Shown piece after piece: positions 19,418 through 30,602 of a stretch of DNA of 64,000 nucleotides. The stretch is from assembly GCA_037176725.1 (NCBI GenBank), contig JAZBRS010000044.1, forward strand, positions 2,852,001-2,916,000, in the 5' to 3' direction. Every line of letters begins with the position of its first letter. Positions within the stretch are counted from its first letter, which is position 1. The position numbers and the translations under genes are program-made. Under the pieces are notes generated by a model. It saw nothing but the letters and a program-made list of their open reading frames with translations, was not told where the DNA came from and searched no databases. This stretch comes from Posidonia oceanica. Its lineage: Eukaryota; Streptophyta; Magnoliopsida; Alismatales; Posidoniaceae.

Positions 19418-21375
19418 AAAACCAACACTTCATTCCCTCCTCTTCTGCCTTTTGTCGTCTGAGAGAGAAGAAAGGAATCAAAAGAATTCCCAGCACCCAA
19501 ATCCCTTCCTCCTTCCACTGCAAGAACCAGCTCTTCTCCCTCTTCTTTCCCGACCACATCAGAGCCTCCATCAGTCCTCAAACTTCCTTCAATTCATCCC
19601 CCGAATCCACCCAGAATCCCAGCATTCCTTCCCTTCCTTCCACGACCAGAGCCATCCCTGAAAACACTCCCAGTCACCCTAAAAACACAGCAGCAACCCA
19701 ACGCCACTCCTTCCAAAATTGCCACCTCTACTAAGCCCCAAATCTTCCCAAATTTCTCCCAGCAAACCACCAGAACACCATCATCTCAGACTACCTGAAC
19801 CCCAGCCTTCCCCCCCCTCACAGGCTGAACCCTCCACTTCAAACACTTAGCCCAATTCTTGCCAGAAAATCGACCTAGCCGCCATCTTCCTCTCCAGTCC
19901 ACCACGACCCAATTCAACCGCCCAGAAACACTCACCCAGCCTCCAGAAGTCCACCGGCAGCTCCCATTTGGCCTGAGGAGCAGTGAACACCTCCCCCCGT
20001 CTCCGGCTATCTCTGTGTACCCAAAAAATCCCAATCCTTCCACCGGTCTTCAGAGCTCGCGTCCAGGCATCTGAGAAGCATTGGAGGGCTCCGTGGAAGC
20101 GACTCCGATCCTCGTGAGCTGCAGACGACGCCCGCAGCAGCCGAACCAAGCTCGCCGGCCTCTGCAAAAGACACCCACGTCGGAGGGACGCTCTAGCCAG
20201 CGAATCTGGTGTTTTTCTACACCAGTAGATTAGTCTCCCTCCTCTCTTACTTTTCCGCCTATTAGACTAGGATCTCTCTCTCTCCTGTGCCGAGTCAACT
20301 CTGGGTCAACTCCGTCTTCTCCGGCGAGCTTCGAGCTCGTCTCGCCGCTCCGGTCTGCAGAACGTCCCTCCAACAGGCGCCCCAGCTCCGCACGGACCCC
20401 AGAAGCATGCCCCTGCCATCAGATCTCGTCGACGCTACGCTGATCGACCGGTCTGCCTCCGAGCAGGTCTGCAGACCTCCGGCGTCTCCTCCGACCTGCT
20501 CCAGGCAGCGTCGCTGCTCGTCGACGCTGCTCCGGCCTCCGTCAAGCCCTGGTGAAGCTCGCCCGCCGGACTACGCCTCGCCAGCACCCCCCTGCTTCCC
20601 CTGTCGGCCACTGGTAGCAACTGCTACAGTGGTCGACGCTCTGTGCAACACTGTGCTTTTATTTTTTGTTAACTATGCTATTTTACCGTATATTGCATTA
20701 TTGGTCTTTGTTTTCGCTTTATTACACTCAGGTCCTTCATCTGTTTAAATCCATTTAATTCTGAATTAAAATCATATGAAATTGCATGAAAAATCCATAT
20801 AATTGGCTAATTACATGTCAGTCCTTTTACTGTGCTTTCCTTCAGTAATTAATTTGATTCTGGCCCTCTAATTTTTCATTATTGCATGTTAGTCCTGCCA
20901 TCATTCATCTGATTTAATGTTTTATTTTTACCTTAGTAAATTGCAAATTTAATCCCTGTTGTTTTCCTTATTTCTAGTTTAGTCCTCTGATCTGTTAACT
21001 TAGGCTTTTATTTTTCAATTTTTCTTACTGCATTGCATCTTGTCCCCCATATTTTCTGATTTTTGCAAGTAGGTCCTTCATCAATGCACAACACACATTT
21101 AAATGCATATTTTGCTTATAAAATTGCATTTTTGACCCTGCATGATTTGAAAATTGCATATTAGCCCTTTGCCTGTCATTTAAATGCATATTTTGCTTAT
21201 AAAATTGCATTTTTGACCCTGCATGATTTGAAAATTGCACATAGGTCCTCTGCATGCTTATAGGAATCATTTAAATGCATATTTCGCTTATAAAATTGCA
21301 TTTTAGACCTTGCATGATTTAAAAATCGCATGTAGGTCCCCTATTTGCATTCCCAGACCCACTTAGACCCCTGTT
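19418..21375 (+). other. 1,958-bp segment of LTR C absent from the 3' LTR
   Basis: In the 3' LTR the sequence jumps from AACAGCCGAT (ends 41240) to TTGCTTGCAAAATTGC (from 41241). In the 5' LTR these are at 19417 and 21376, with at most 1-nt microhomology at the join. The TGCAAAATTGCATTTT repeat series runs smoothly across 21376 in the 5' copy, so deletion from the 3' LTR is more likely than insertion in the 5' LTR. Confidence 0.85.
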
Positions 21376-21500
21376 TTGCTTGCAAAATTGCATTTTGGAC
21401 CCTGTTGATTTCAAAATTGCATGTTAACCTCCCATATGATTTCAAAACTTGCCCTGATGCATGTCTATCTTGGAAAATTGCATTTTAAACCCTGTATTTT
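21060..21500. repeat. Degenerate TGCTTATAAAATTGC tandem series in LTR C
   Basis: ATTTAAATGCATATTTTGC, TTATAAAATTGCATTTT and a following CCTGCATGATTT recur at about 80-100-bp intervals (21110, 21190, 21280, 21375, 21470), becoming more diverged to the right. The 3' LTR keeps only the part from 41241. Confidence 0.75.
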
Positions 21501-22385
21501 GTAAAATTGCATTCAGACTCTCCTTTTTTCAAAATCCTTGCATAAAAGCCCCAAACTTTTCAAAATCTTTGCATTTAGACCCCCATCCTTTCAAAAATTG
21601 CATTTAAGTCCCCACTTTTCTGAAAAATCACCCCTAAGTCTTTTCTTGCATTCTGCATGCATTGCATTCATGCATTCTTGCATTCTGGCATCCTTGCACA
21701 CACTTAGGCATTCTTGGCTCCCATTCGCATGGGAGGACCTGTTTGCACGCCCCTAGGACCTTCTTTACACCTAGATCTATTCTTCTCCCCTGTTCTGGCC
21801 CCTCTGCTTTGAAGCTGGGATGTCTTCCGATCCGACCGTTGGATCTTCTCAACTAAGCTACCTGGACGACCCCGGCGGAGCGCTCTTCAGCATGGACCAA
21901 GCAGATCTCAGATCAGGCTTCAGATTTCCCAGGTACGTCCTTCTGAACCCCTGCATAGCACTCATTTGCATACCATTTGCATTGCATGCATCGTTTCCGC
22001 TTTCTGTTTTCTCGAACATGTAGAATAGGACTTCCTCTTCTTATCTATCAATTTTACTCCCCTTTTTCGCGTATTCCCAAGTGTTTTGTGTTGCGTTTCC
22101 CCTGGATTCACCACTAATTACGACTTTCTTCCCCCTTTTCCACGATCTGATCGCACCGCGAGCTTTGGGCAGCGTGCGAGACACATCGTGGGGTGGTTTA
22201 GTGGGAAACAGTGGTAATCCCCCCACTTGCTTATTCTCCCCATTGTAGGTCTTCACACCTACTCTGCGTGGCCCTTAAACAGTGTCTGTTCTCACACACG
22301 CACTGTTTGCTTCTCCTTTCGCTTCTCTTGTCCTCTCTCCTTGCATTTGCATCTGCATGGTTTTACCGATGTTTTATTTCGCCGT

Positions 22386-22890
22386 CTTTGGCACCGTTTT
22401 GCGTGTCCGCTTCGTCTTTGGCACCGTTTCGCGTGCCCGCTTCGTTTTTGGCACCGTTTTACGTGCTCGCTTCGTTTTTGGCACCGTTTCGCGTGCCCGC
22501 TTCGCTTTTGGCACCGTTTCGCGTGCTCGCTTCGTTTTGGCACCGTTTTGCGTGCCCGCTTCGCTCTGGGCACCGTTTTGCTTGCCCGCTTCGCTTTTGG
22601 CACCGTTTCGCGTGCCCGCTTTGTTTTGGCACCGTTTCGCGTGCCCGCTTCATTTTTGGCACCGTTTTGCGTGCCCGCTTCGTTTTTGACACCGTTTTGC
22701 ATGCCCACTTTGTTTTTGGCGCCGTTCAGCGCGCTCGCTTCGCTTTTGGCACCGTTTTGCTTGCCCGCTTTGTCTTTCGCACCGTTTTGCGTGCTGCTTC
22801 GCTTTCTCGCACTGTTTTGCATGCCGATCTTGTTTTCTTGCACCGTTTCGCCTGCCATTCTCGTTTCTCGCATTGTTTCGTGTGTTTTAC
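22386..22890. repeat. 30-bp hairpin array in the element C 5' LTR, about 17 units
   Basis: Each 29-30-bp unit is TTTGGCACCGTTTCGCGTGC followed by CCGCTTCG. GGCAC and GTGCC form the arms of a 5-bp stem with an 8-nt loop. Around 22720-22735 one unit has GGCGC with GCGCT, a change matched in both arms. The 3' LTR copy (42251-42720) has one unit fewer. Confidence 0.9.
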
Positions 22891-23174
22891 GCTGTTTTCT
22901 CTTGCATGTCGCCTGCATTGCTTGGTTTTATCGTCGTCTTGCTTTTTCGCTTGCATTTGCATATAGGGCAGTGATGCTTACTGCCTGGAGTTCTCACGAG
23001 CCAGGTTTCACTCGGTTCGGAACACAGACAGCGCTACTGAGCATTTAGACTGCATGTTTACTTTCCTTGCATTGCATCCCACCACTTGGAGCACACCTAT
23101 GAGCATTCATTCAGGCATTCATTGGCATTTAGGCATTCAAATCTGCATTTCCCTGCGTATGCGAGCGTAAGCCT

Positions 23175-23266
23175 AGAAAGACCGATTCTCGGGCATGTCG
23201 GGGGTGCCTAACACCTTCCCCGCACGTAACAGGAGTCCTTGCCCAGTCTTTTGGCCCGCAATGACC
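23175..23266 (+). promoter_or_regulatory. Conserved LTR block of element C (shared with A)
   Basis: It has the same ordered words as 3964-4054 in LTR A: AGAAAGACCGA, GGGGGTGCCTAACACCTTCC, GTAACAGGAG, CTTGCCC and GGCCCGCAATGACC. Downstream at 23399 TGGCGACTCT copies the start of the primer-binding site, as at 4136 in A. Confidence 0.7.
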
Positions 23267-23530
23267 ATATTGCCCTTGTCCTAGGCATGAGTCAGCTTAT
23301 TTGCATGCATTTGCATTTGTTTTCCTTTGCATTGCTTCACTTTGCATTTCTTGCTTGGTTTTGCGTGTCATTTCCTTGTCTCCCGATAATAGACACGGTG
23401 GCGACTCTGAATTGTCTTATCTTCTTTTTTTCTTATCTTTTCTCTTCTGTTTTAAGTGTTTTCGAGTTGAGCCCTCCTCCTCGGACCTCGCCGCTAATAG
23501 TAAGCCTGATTCTGATTGGGATTACTACAG

Positions 23531-23548
23531 TGGCGACTCTGCTGGGGA
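23531..23548 (+). promoter_or_regulatory. Primer-binding site of element C
   Basis: TGGCGACTCTGCTGGGGA starts 2 nt after the LTR end and is identical to the site in A. It would pair with a tRNA 3' end; Arg tRNA is the primer reported for related Ogre elements. Confidence 0.85.
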
Positions 23549-24709
23549 AGCTAGACTCCGGCTTTCGCTCCTGGCTTTTCCGCTTGCCTGTTTTGCAGCT
23601 TTGTCTGCCTTTGTGCCTTCTTTGCCTGTTTTGCTCGCTTTTTCTGTGCAAACTCCTAGCAAGTCGCCTCGTGGCTACTCTACCAAAATTTTGCACCTCC
23701 TTTGCCTTGGTTTGCGTTCTGTTTTGCTTTGCTTTGCCTCGGCTGCTTGTTTACTTGTTTGTTTCCTTGCTTCTGCTCTTATTTGCTTTACGGCTTACCT
23801 GTCTTTACTTTCCTTATCTTGCTTGCTTATTATTGCTTCACTTCCTGTACAATACATGTCTACATACTTGTTTGGCAACGATGCATGCTTTTTGAATGAT
23901 GAATGCTTTTTTTTACACATTTGCTATGTCACTACACACGCACATGCTCTGTATATATGCCTTTTGACATGATGAACGCTTTCTCTTCACTATCATGCTC
24001 ACAAACACCTGCACATGCCATGCACTTGCCTTTTGCCGTGTTGTATGTTGTTGGCCTGCCATGTTTGACTGATTTTCTTCCCTTTCGCACATGCCATGCC
24101 TAGGATAGTAGAGACTTGTTTGCTCTCCCCGTGGTTAACTAAAAACGACAAGTAAAAGGAACTTCTAGGAGCAACTAGAGACTTCAAACAATCCTTCACC
24201 CCCTTGGGTTAATAAAATGCGCAAGATAAAAGACTTTAATCATTTGCATAAGCATCATATAGGGCATGCATCTTCTCATCTGAGTCCACCTATTAGTCTG
24301 CAAAGGACAGTCCCGGCCTCTTGTTCCATTGCTTTGGGCATGGCGCAAGTCGGTCGGTCTGTCCCCCCTTCGTTCAGGGGTCGTGTCGGTGTTAGTAGAG
24401 GGTACCACCCACGCCTCGGCGGGGTTGAGGCCACCAACGCACCACCCTGTCATTACCTGAGCTCTGGGCCAAGAGTTAGGCAGGGAACCCACTTTTCTGA
24501 CCTGAGTCGGTGACCCGTATACCCAGGGATACCCGAAGTAGATCACCTGCTAAGATACACTAGGTAGGTAAGAGGGGCATACTAGAAAGCATACATATCA
24601 TTCATGCCATCTAATTTAACTCATTTGCATCCGTCTTTTCAGTTTCTAACCCCAGTTTCCTTCTGTTTGTGTCAGCAGTGATCGGTAAGCGAGTTCCCCT
24701 TGCTAGAGC
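23549..24709 (+). other. Element C leader before gag
   Basis: This is 1.16 kb without a supported gene. It is rich in TTTGC/CTTGC words at first, then has a GC-richer part (24280-24560). Ogre elements often have an extra ORF upstream of gag; I see none here. Confidence 0.6.
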
Positions 24710-27661
24710 TTGAGTACCAACCCTTGCCGACACCTCTGTTGCGACCTTATTCATGACCATTCCCCTTCTGAGCTATCCTCCTTTGCGACCATAGCTCCTA
24801 TTAGGAATCGCCATTTACATACCCGCCGCAGCCCTATTCTCACGCGCTCTAGGTCAGCAATGGCCCAGTACGTCAGTGAGCCTCTCTTTACTCCTGTCAC
24901 GGAGGGTGTTTCCGTTCCAGCCCCTCTGGTTGCTCCTTCTGTCCCTTTTGTTCCCCCTCCGACGCCAGGGTTTCCTCCCCTGACGCCTCTAGGATCTCAG
25001 TATGTTCCGGGACAGTGGCAAGCATCTCTTCCTCCGGATCCGGTCGTTGAGTCTATCTTGATGACCGTTACTCGCGCTTCGGAGACGCCACTGCCCCCTC
25101 CGTTCCAGGGATACGTCGCCTTTGACATCCCTCCTACCGCTGCTGTGACTTTTACTGTAAAACCTTTTCCTCCCGGACAGTCTGTGTCCGTGCCATTTGC
25201 TTCTCAACCTTCGCCGGCACTGCACTTCAGCGTCCCCGCTGGCGAGACGCCTGAGGCGCAGTACCAGCACCTGATGGAGCTTGCCCAGAGACTGCAGGGC
25301 ATGGCTCTATCGGTTCGTCCTTCCTGTGCTCCTATCATTCCTGAGGTTCCTTTGAGGCCAGTTCTTGCATCTCATGCATCTACCTCTACACCTCCGCCTC
25401 GACCATCGTCTCAACTGCTCACGGTTCCGACGATGGGGGCCCGTTTACCGCCTCCTTCTGCACAACACTTAGCACAGCATGCTCCTCTTCCCCCTGGTGG
25501 TCAGTCCTTTGGACTGGCTGGAGCCCAGTACCTCACTGGCTCGCTGTCAGGCACCCCGCCTGTACAGCAACTGGTGCTCCGGCATCCTACCCCTCTCACT
25601 GCACAGCATGGCATCTACCCTTCTCCTTTGCATCAAGCCCAGCATCCTGCATACACTCCTGCATACGCAGTTCCCCAGCATGGATACGCCGGCCATCCCG
25701 TTGCTCCACCAGGCGACGCTATGGTAGATCCGGAGGAGCACTTAGGTGCGACCCATTCGGCGTATGTGCTCACTACCCCTGCTGATCCCTCTCCTATAGC
25801 AGCAAATCCGGACCCCATCAACAACCGGATGGACGTCTTGGAGAAGGCACTACGACTAGTGCAGGGTACTGAGCACCAGACCTACTAATTTCGGGACCTC
25901 TGCTGCTTTCCAGAGGCGGTACTCCCTCTGAAGTTCAAAATCCCAGACTTCGAGAAATACAATGGTAGGGACTGCCCCGTGGCACACCTGAAGGCGTATT
26001 GTGGTGATCTCGCTCAGTTTCAGGCTGACGAGAGGTTGCTGATCCGCCTGTTCCAGAAGAGCTTGACCGGGCCGGCACTCAAGTGGTTTACATCGCTTGA
26101 TATGTCAGCCATCAAGACTTGGAACGACCTCAGTCAGGCGTTCCTGGAACAGTACTCCTTCAACCTTGATCTAGTCCCAAAGCGGGCGGACTTGATCGCA
26201 ATTAAGCAGAATTTCGACGAGCCGTTCGGGGAGTATGTCGGCCGCTGGCGCGCCCTTGCCTCTCAGGTTCGAGATAGACCCTCTGACGAGGAGTCTATTG
26301 AGATCGTCATCAAACGGGCACAACCATCTCTTGGAGCTCTGCTTAGCATCCAACCAGTCACTACTTTTACGGCACTCATCAGAGCTGGAGCGCGCGTGGA
26401 GAGTTCTCTGCGGAGTGGCAACTTCCCGGCTCTCTCCGCGTTCACTAAGCAGGCCGCGATCAGCAGTAACAGTGCCAATAGCAGCGCCTCCAACAACAAC
26501 AGCAGCAGCAGCAACAACCGCCCGAAGAGGAAGGACTCGTCGAAAACTGCTGTTGCATTCCTCGACTCCCCTGCTGTGCCAGTTCACTTGCCATCCCAGC
26601 CTGCCCCAGCTAAGATGGTGTACGCTCCTGCACCTAGGAATCCACTCGCAGCACAAATCACAACCACCGCTAGACCGGTCTACCCCGCCGCACCGGTTCA
26701 GCAAGGCTCATACCAAAGGCAAAGAAGGCCACCCACCGAGAAGCGGAAATTCGCCCTACTGGTGGAACCGCTCACGGTCATCTTGTCAAAGGTTGCATCG
26801 CTCCTGAAGTTCCCGGAGGTTCGTCCGCCCCCAAATCCTTTGCCGTATTGGTTTAAGGCGAACCTCTTCTGCAATTTCCATCGAAGCGTCGGGCACTCGA
26901 CGGACAATTGCTACTCCCTGTGGAACGCTATTCAGGATCTAATCGAATCGGGAACGATTGTGATTGACACGCACGAGGCATCCACTCAAGCACACACACA
27001 TGCATCTGCACATTCAGCTGTTCCTCCTCATTCTGGCATCATTCACCAACCCTTACCGGAGCATTCTTATCCGGGAAGGGCGGGAACCTCAGGCATTCAT
27101 TCTGTCTTCCCTTCTGGGCCTACTACCTCTGTGGTAGACCTTTCTGATCTTATCTCTGATATTTCTGAGCCTTTCCCTGTAAATTTCTATCTTGCGGCAG
27201 TTGCCGGCTCCGAGTCGGGAGTTCACATGATCCGATCGCGTGCTAGGCCGGAGCGCCCCTTCGCGCCCCTCGCTGTGCTCCCTCAGGCTCAATCCCCTGT
27301 ACACCTCCTAGCTAGGGCCCAGCCTAGATCCCCTGTCCACCTCTTAGGGCGACCTCAGCTAGGATCCCCTGTACACCTGCTAGGCAGACCTCAACCTGCC
27401 CCAGCCTGCCCACCCCAACAACCATACCCTCTAGGTAGGCCTCAATACCCAATAGGTCCCCCTGTAACCCCTCCTGTGCTCGCAGCACGTGCTCCAGTGG
27501 TTATTGACTTAACCTTGGACACCCATCGCGTCCTTTACAGCTACACCACAGAAATGTGTGCAGAAGTAACGCGATCGGGGAGGGTCTACAGGTCCCAGCA
27601 CCGGCAATTAGGCCAAATCACCTTAAACCTGCTATGCCCCCACCCTCTAACCAAACCGTAG
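24710..27661 (+). pseudogene. Element C gag
   Basis: The first part (to a TAA at 25886-25888) is a long Pro/Ala/Gln-rich region. ATG at 24860 (MAQYVSEP) is a likely start, and the frame is open upstream to 24710. After the stop the same frame continues with KFKIPDFEKYNGRDCPVAHL, LLIRLFQKSLTGPALKWF and LSQAFLEQYSFN, the capsid-like Retrotrans_gag domain. A Ser/Asn-rich stretch follows, then a zinc-knuckle-like C-x2-H-x4-H-x4-C in FCNFHRSVGHSTDNC. The C-terminal part has SPVHLLGRPQ-type repeats. The protein would package element RNA. One stop splits it. Confidence 0.88.
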
Positions 27662-28632
27662 CAGACCCAACCTCAAATCAACCCATAGCAAGCCAAATCC
27701 CTACCTAGCCAGTAACGGCCCAACTTCCTGCCACCACCCCTTTAGAGCTTGCCAAAACAACCCCTCCTGTTGTCAAAAAGAACCAACCCAAGGCAGACAT
27801 AACCTCCCAACTTAAGAAGGTCAAAGCTGACATTTCCATTTGGGACCTAATCCACACCTCTGCCGAACACCGCGAGGCTTTTCTTCGCGTGTTCCAGGCC
27901 GCCCGTGTGTCCCAGTCTATTGAGCCTTTAGCCTTGGAAAGCATGGTAGGGATGATTGCGGAGCCTCAGGTCATCTCTTTTACAAGTGATAAACTACCTC
28001 CGGCGGGGATTAATCACAATCAACCCCTGTTCGTCACGGTTCAGTTCAAAAACTTTCGCATTCCCCTAACACTGGTTGATAATGGGTCAGGCCTTAACGT
28101 CTGCCCCTTGCGTACTGCAACCAAGCTCGGATTCAAAGCCGAGGACATCATGCCAGCCGTGAAGGGAATGACAGCTTTTGACAACACCTACCATGACGCT
28201 CTAGGGATCTTGATTATTCCCCTTGCTATCGGTCCGGTCGTCTTCGATGTAGAATTCGATGTCGTCGACTTGAAGCCGAATTTCAATCTTCTACTTAGGC
28301 GCCCTTGGCTCCACAAGCATCAGGTCCTTCCTTCGACCCTCCATCGGATGATAAAGTACCGTCGCGGCGATGATGTCATTGTCGTCATGGCGGAGAACTT
28401 TGAGAAGGAGCGGATCGAAGCAGTCTCCCCCGTGTCTTCACAAGCTATCCTGTTTGACCCTGAGACTTCTGAAGCTCTATATCGTGTTAATCGGTGCGAA
28501 CCGGTTAACTTCATTCCTGATCTTGAACGTGTCAACTCCTTGGCCGTTCACAGCAACCCCTTCCGAATGGTCGAGAATGTATGTCACAGGTGGGGTTACG
28601 TAAAGGGTACGCCGCTCGGGCGTCACGGCTAG
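27662..28632 (+). pseudogene. Element C retropepsin-like protease
   Basis: The active-site motif is LTLVDNGSGLNVCPL with Asp present, in the DNGS form usual for Tat elements. It is followed by DIMPAVKGMTAFD, PLAIGPVVFDVEFDVVD and LLLRRPWLHKH, where the usual Gly of the LGRPW motif is Arg. Stops at 27659 and about 27704 separate it from gag, and a TAG at 28630 closes it. It would cleave the gag-pol polyprotein. Confidence 0.85.
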
Positions 28633-30593
28633 GGGATCGCAGAGCCGATCGTAGCGGTGGAGCGGAGGAAATCTGAAGGCCTCGGTTACGAACCCAAGCC
28701 CAATGAAGATCACTGCCTTCAGCTCAAGGATCAAGAACCAGCCATCCCCGGAGACCACACTAACTTCACCAGTGCAGGAGTTCTGGGATCAACTAATGAT
28801 CAAGCCGCGGTGCCGGCAGAAGACTGGGTCTGTATTGAGGACTACTACTCGGATGAGGAGCAGTCTGGCACAGTAGAGGCAGTCCCAACTGGCAGCAAGT
28901 CTCTGATCAGCACAGAGGCACCACGGTCAGTTTGTTCGATTCTCCCTCTAGCAGATATAGCAAAGAACTCAGCAGGCTCCGTGGCAGAACTGGCAAGCTC
29001 TCACACTTTTGTAGCCACATCTGCGTCACAAGTACAGGCGGCAGCGGTACAGAAGTCAGAGACACTCCTTCTGGCAGAATCGGGCAGGCTACCTGCGGTC
29101 ACAGTCGCACCAGTACCGCTGTCACTCTCTCTGGAGGGATAGTCAGTCAATTCAGTCAGCAGCGCGACTCGGCTTACTTCAGCAGCTGCATCACTGAGAA
29201 TGCAGTCGGCGCAGTCCGCTTCGCATCTTCCTGTTGCAAAGCAGCAACCCTCATGGCAGGCCCCCATGGCGTCAGAAGCCGCACTCTCACAGTCACCACC
29301 AGATGTAGAGGACCAACTGAGCACCATAGTCTCCCGGCCCTTGAGCCCTCAGAAGAGCACCTCTACCTGCCCTCCACCTGCAACAGTGACTCTGGCAGCA
29401 TACCCATCTGTGGCCCCGCTGATCAGTCTGTTTGGATCTCCCACGCCAAAGTTGCGGCTATCAGGCGCGCCCGTGAGCCAGATCATGCAAATTCCAGGGC
29501 AGCGATCTGTCCTGCAGCTGGGCCAGTGCCGCAGGCCCCCGGTGCCTACTACGTCGACTCACCCTCAGACGAAGAGGAAGGAGTGGCGATAGAAGCTCAG
29601 GTCGATTCATGGATGTTCGACTTAGAGCTACTTTATCAAGAACAACTCAAGTCGATAGCAGAAGACCTGGCAGAGCATCAAGCCGCAGAAAGGAAAGGGA
29701 AAGCCGTGGTTACGGACCCTCCTTTGCAAGAAGACCATGCCTTTATCATGGTCCTGGAAGAAGGCTCGGCAGTACTGGACTCCCTTAGACCAGATGAACT
29801 CATCACTCTCCAACCAGAAGGCGGGTCTAGGTGGTTTGTGCAACACATGCCTCACTGGAGCAGCATAGCGAGCGGCAATGCCCAAATCAGCCGCCGGTCC
29901 GGCATACCCTCCACAAGCACACTAGAAGACTCAGAGGAGGAAGCACTAGCAGTGCAAACAGTAGCAGCAAGAGAGTAGAAAACAGAGTCAGCAGCAGAAT
30001 CATTAGCAGCCCCAGTAGTAGGGCCATCAGCAGTGTCAGTAGCAGAATCAGCAGAGCAGTCAACAGAATCGGTCATGCCAGAGCAGATAGAAGGAGTTGT
30101 TGGGATGGAGGTCGCGCACCGAGGCTACAAGAATACTCGAGTGAGCGTGACCATCCTGAAGCGTCACCAGGGGCAAGCAGCGGAACATATACACTCCTTC
30201 GACATCACAAGTCCTTCTTTTGAGGAAGAAATCCTCTCGGAACTTATTGCATATGAAGAGGAGGACGATACGGGCATGGATGAGACTGACAAACCATTGC
30301 CTGAGTTCCGGCCCTATGACGACGACCCAGAAGGCCCCAACCTCCATGTTGAAGAAGAAACAGAGGTTGTCAACATCGGCACAGCTAAGGAAGTCAGAGA
30401 AGTTCGTATCAGTGCTCAGCTGTCCTCCCAGGCTCGAACAGAGTTCATCGCATTCTTGAAAGAATATGCGGATATCTTCGCCTGGAGTTACGAGGATATG
30501 GTTGGCCTTGACATAGAGATAGTGGTGCACAATCTGCCCTTAAACCCGGATGCCAAGCCAGTGAAGCAGAAGCTAAGAAGATGGCGACCATAG
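28633..30593 (+). pseudogene. Element C linker between protease and RT
   Basis: This is a long low-complexity region rich in Ser/Ala/Val/Glu with several stops and frame changes, then a clear pre-RT block from about 30033. That block has VVNIGTAKEVREVRISAQLS, FAWSYEDMVGLD and KQKLRRWRP ending in TAG TGA. Ogre elements carry an intron in this part of pol, so some apparent stops could lie in an intron; I cannot place its ends. Confidence 0.7.
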
Positions 30594-30602
30594 TGACTGC
30601 TC

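Larger units (their letters stand above)
17484..23529 (+). repeat. Element C 5' LTR (6,046 bp)
   Basis: The repeat runs TGTTGACACC to GATTACTACA. Inside are a pyrimidine-rich stretch (17890-18170), an A-rich stretch of AAAC/CTTAA words (18180-18960), a GC-richer CT-rich part (18960-20700), a set of degenerate TGCTTATAAAATTGCATTTT units (about 21060-21500), a 30-bp hairpin array (22386-22890) and the conserved block at 23175-23266. The TTATAAAATTGC words at about 21116, 21196 and 21288 are possible TATA boxes; all three are missing from the 3' LTR. Apparent ORFs of 200-270 residues here are repeat artefacts. Confidence 0.95.

Noticed and set aside
18972..19661. A 229-residue Phe/Pro/Ser-rich open frame in LTR C
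   Set aside because: It lies in a CT-rich stretch that gives open frames on both strands. No domain is recognisable and it is truncated in the other LTR.
19847..20748. GC-rich open frames on both strands in LTR C (for example 20287-20748)
   Set aside because: No domain, overlapping open frames on both strands, and absent from the 3' LTR.
19418..21375. Insertion of a separate element in the 5' LTR of C
   Set aside because: There are no terminal repeats or target copies at the edges, and the flanking repeat series runs through the right edge, so loss from the 3' LTR explains it better.
22211..23048. Open frames of 250-273 residues in LTR C (also 42076-42883)
   Set aside because: They are readings of the 30-bp tandem array in several frames and on both strands at once. 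Composition is repeat-driven, and the two LTR copies differ by whole units.
23531..23548. A tRNA gene at the primer-binding sites
   Set aside because: Only about 18 nt complementary to a tRNA 3' end are present, with no cloverleaf around them.
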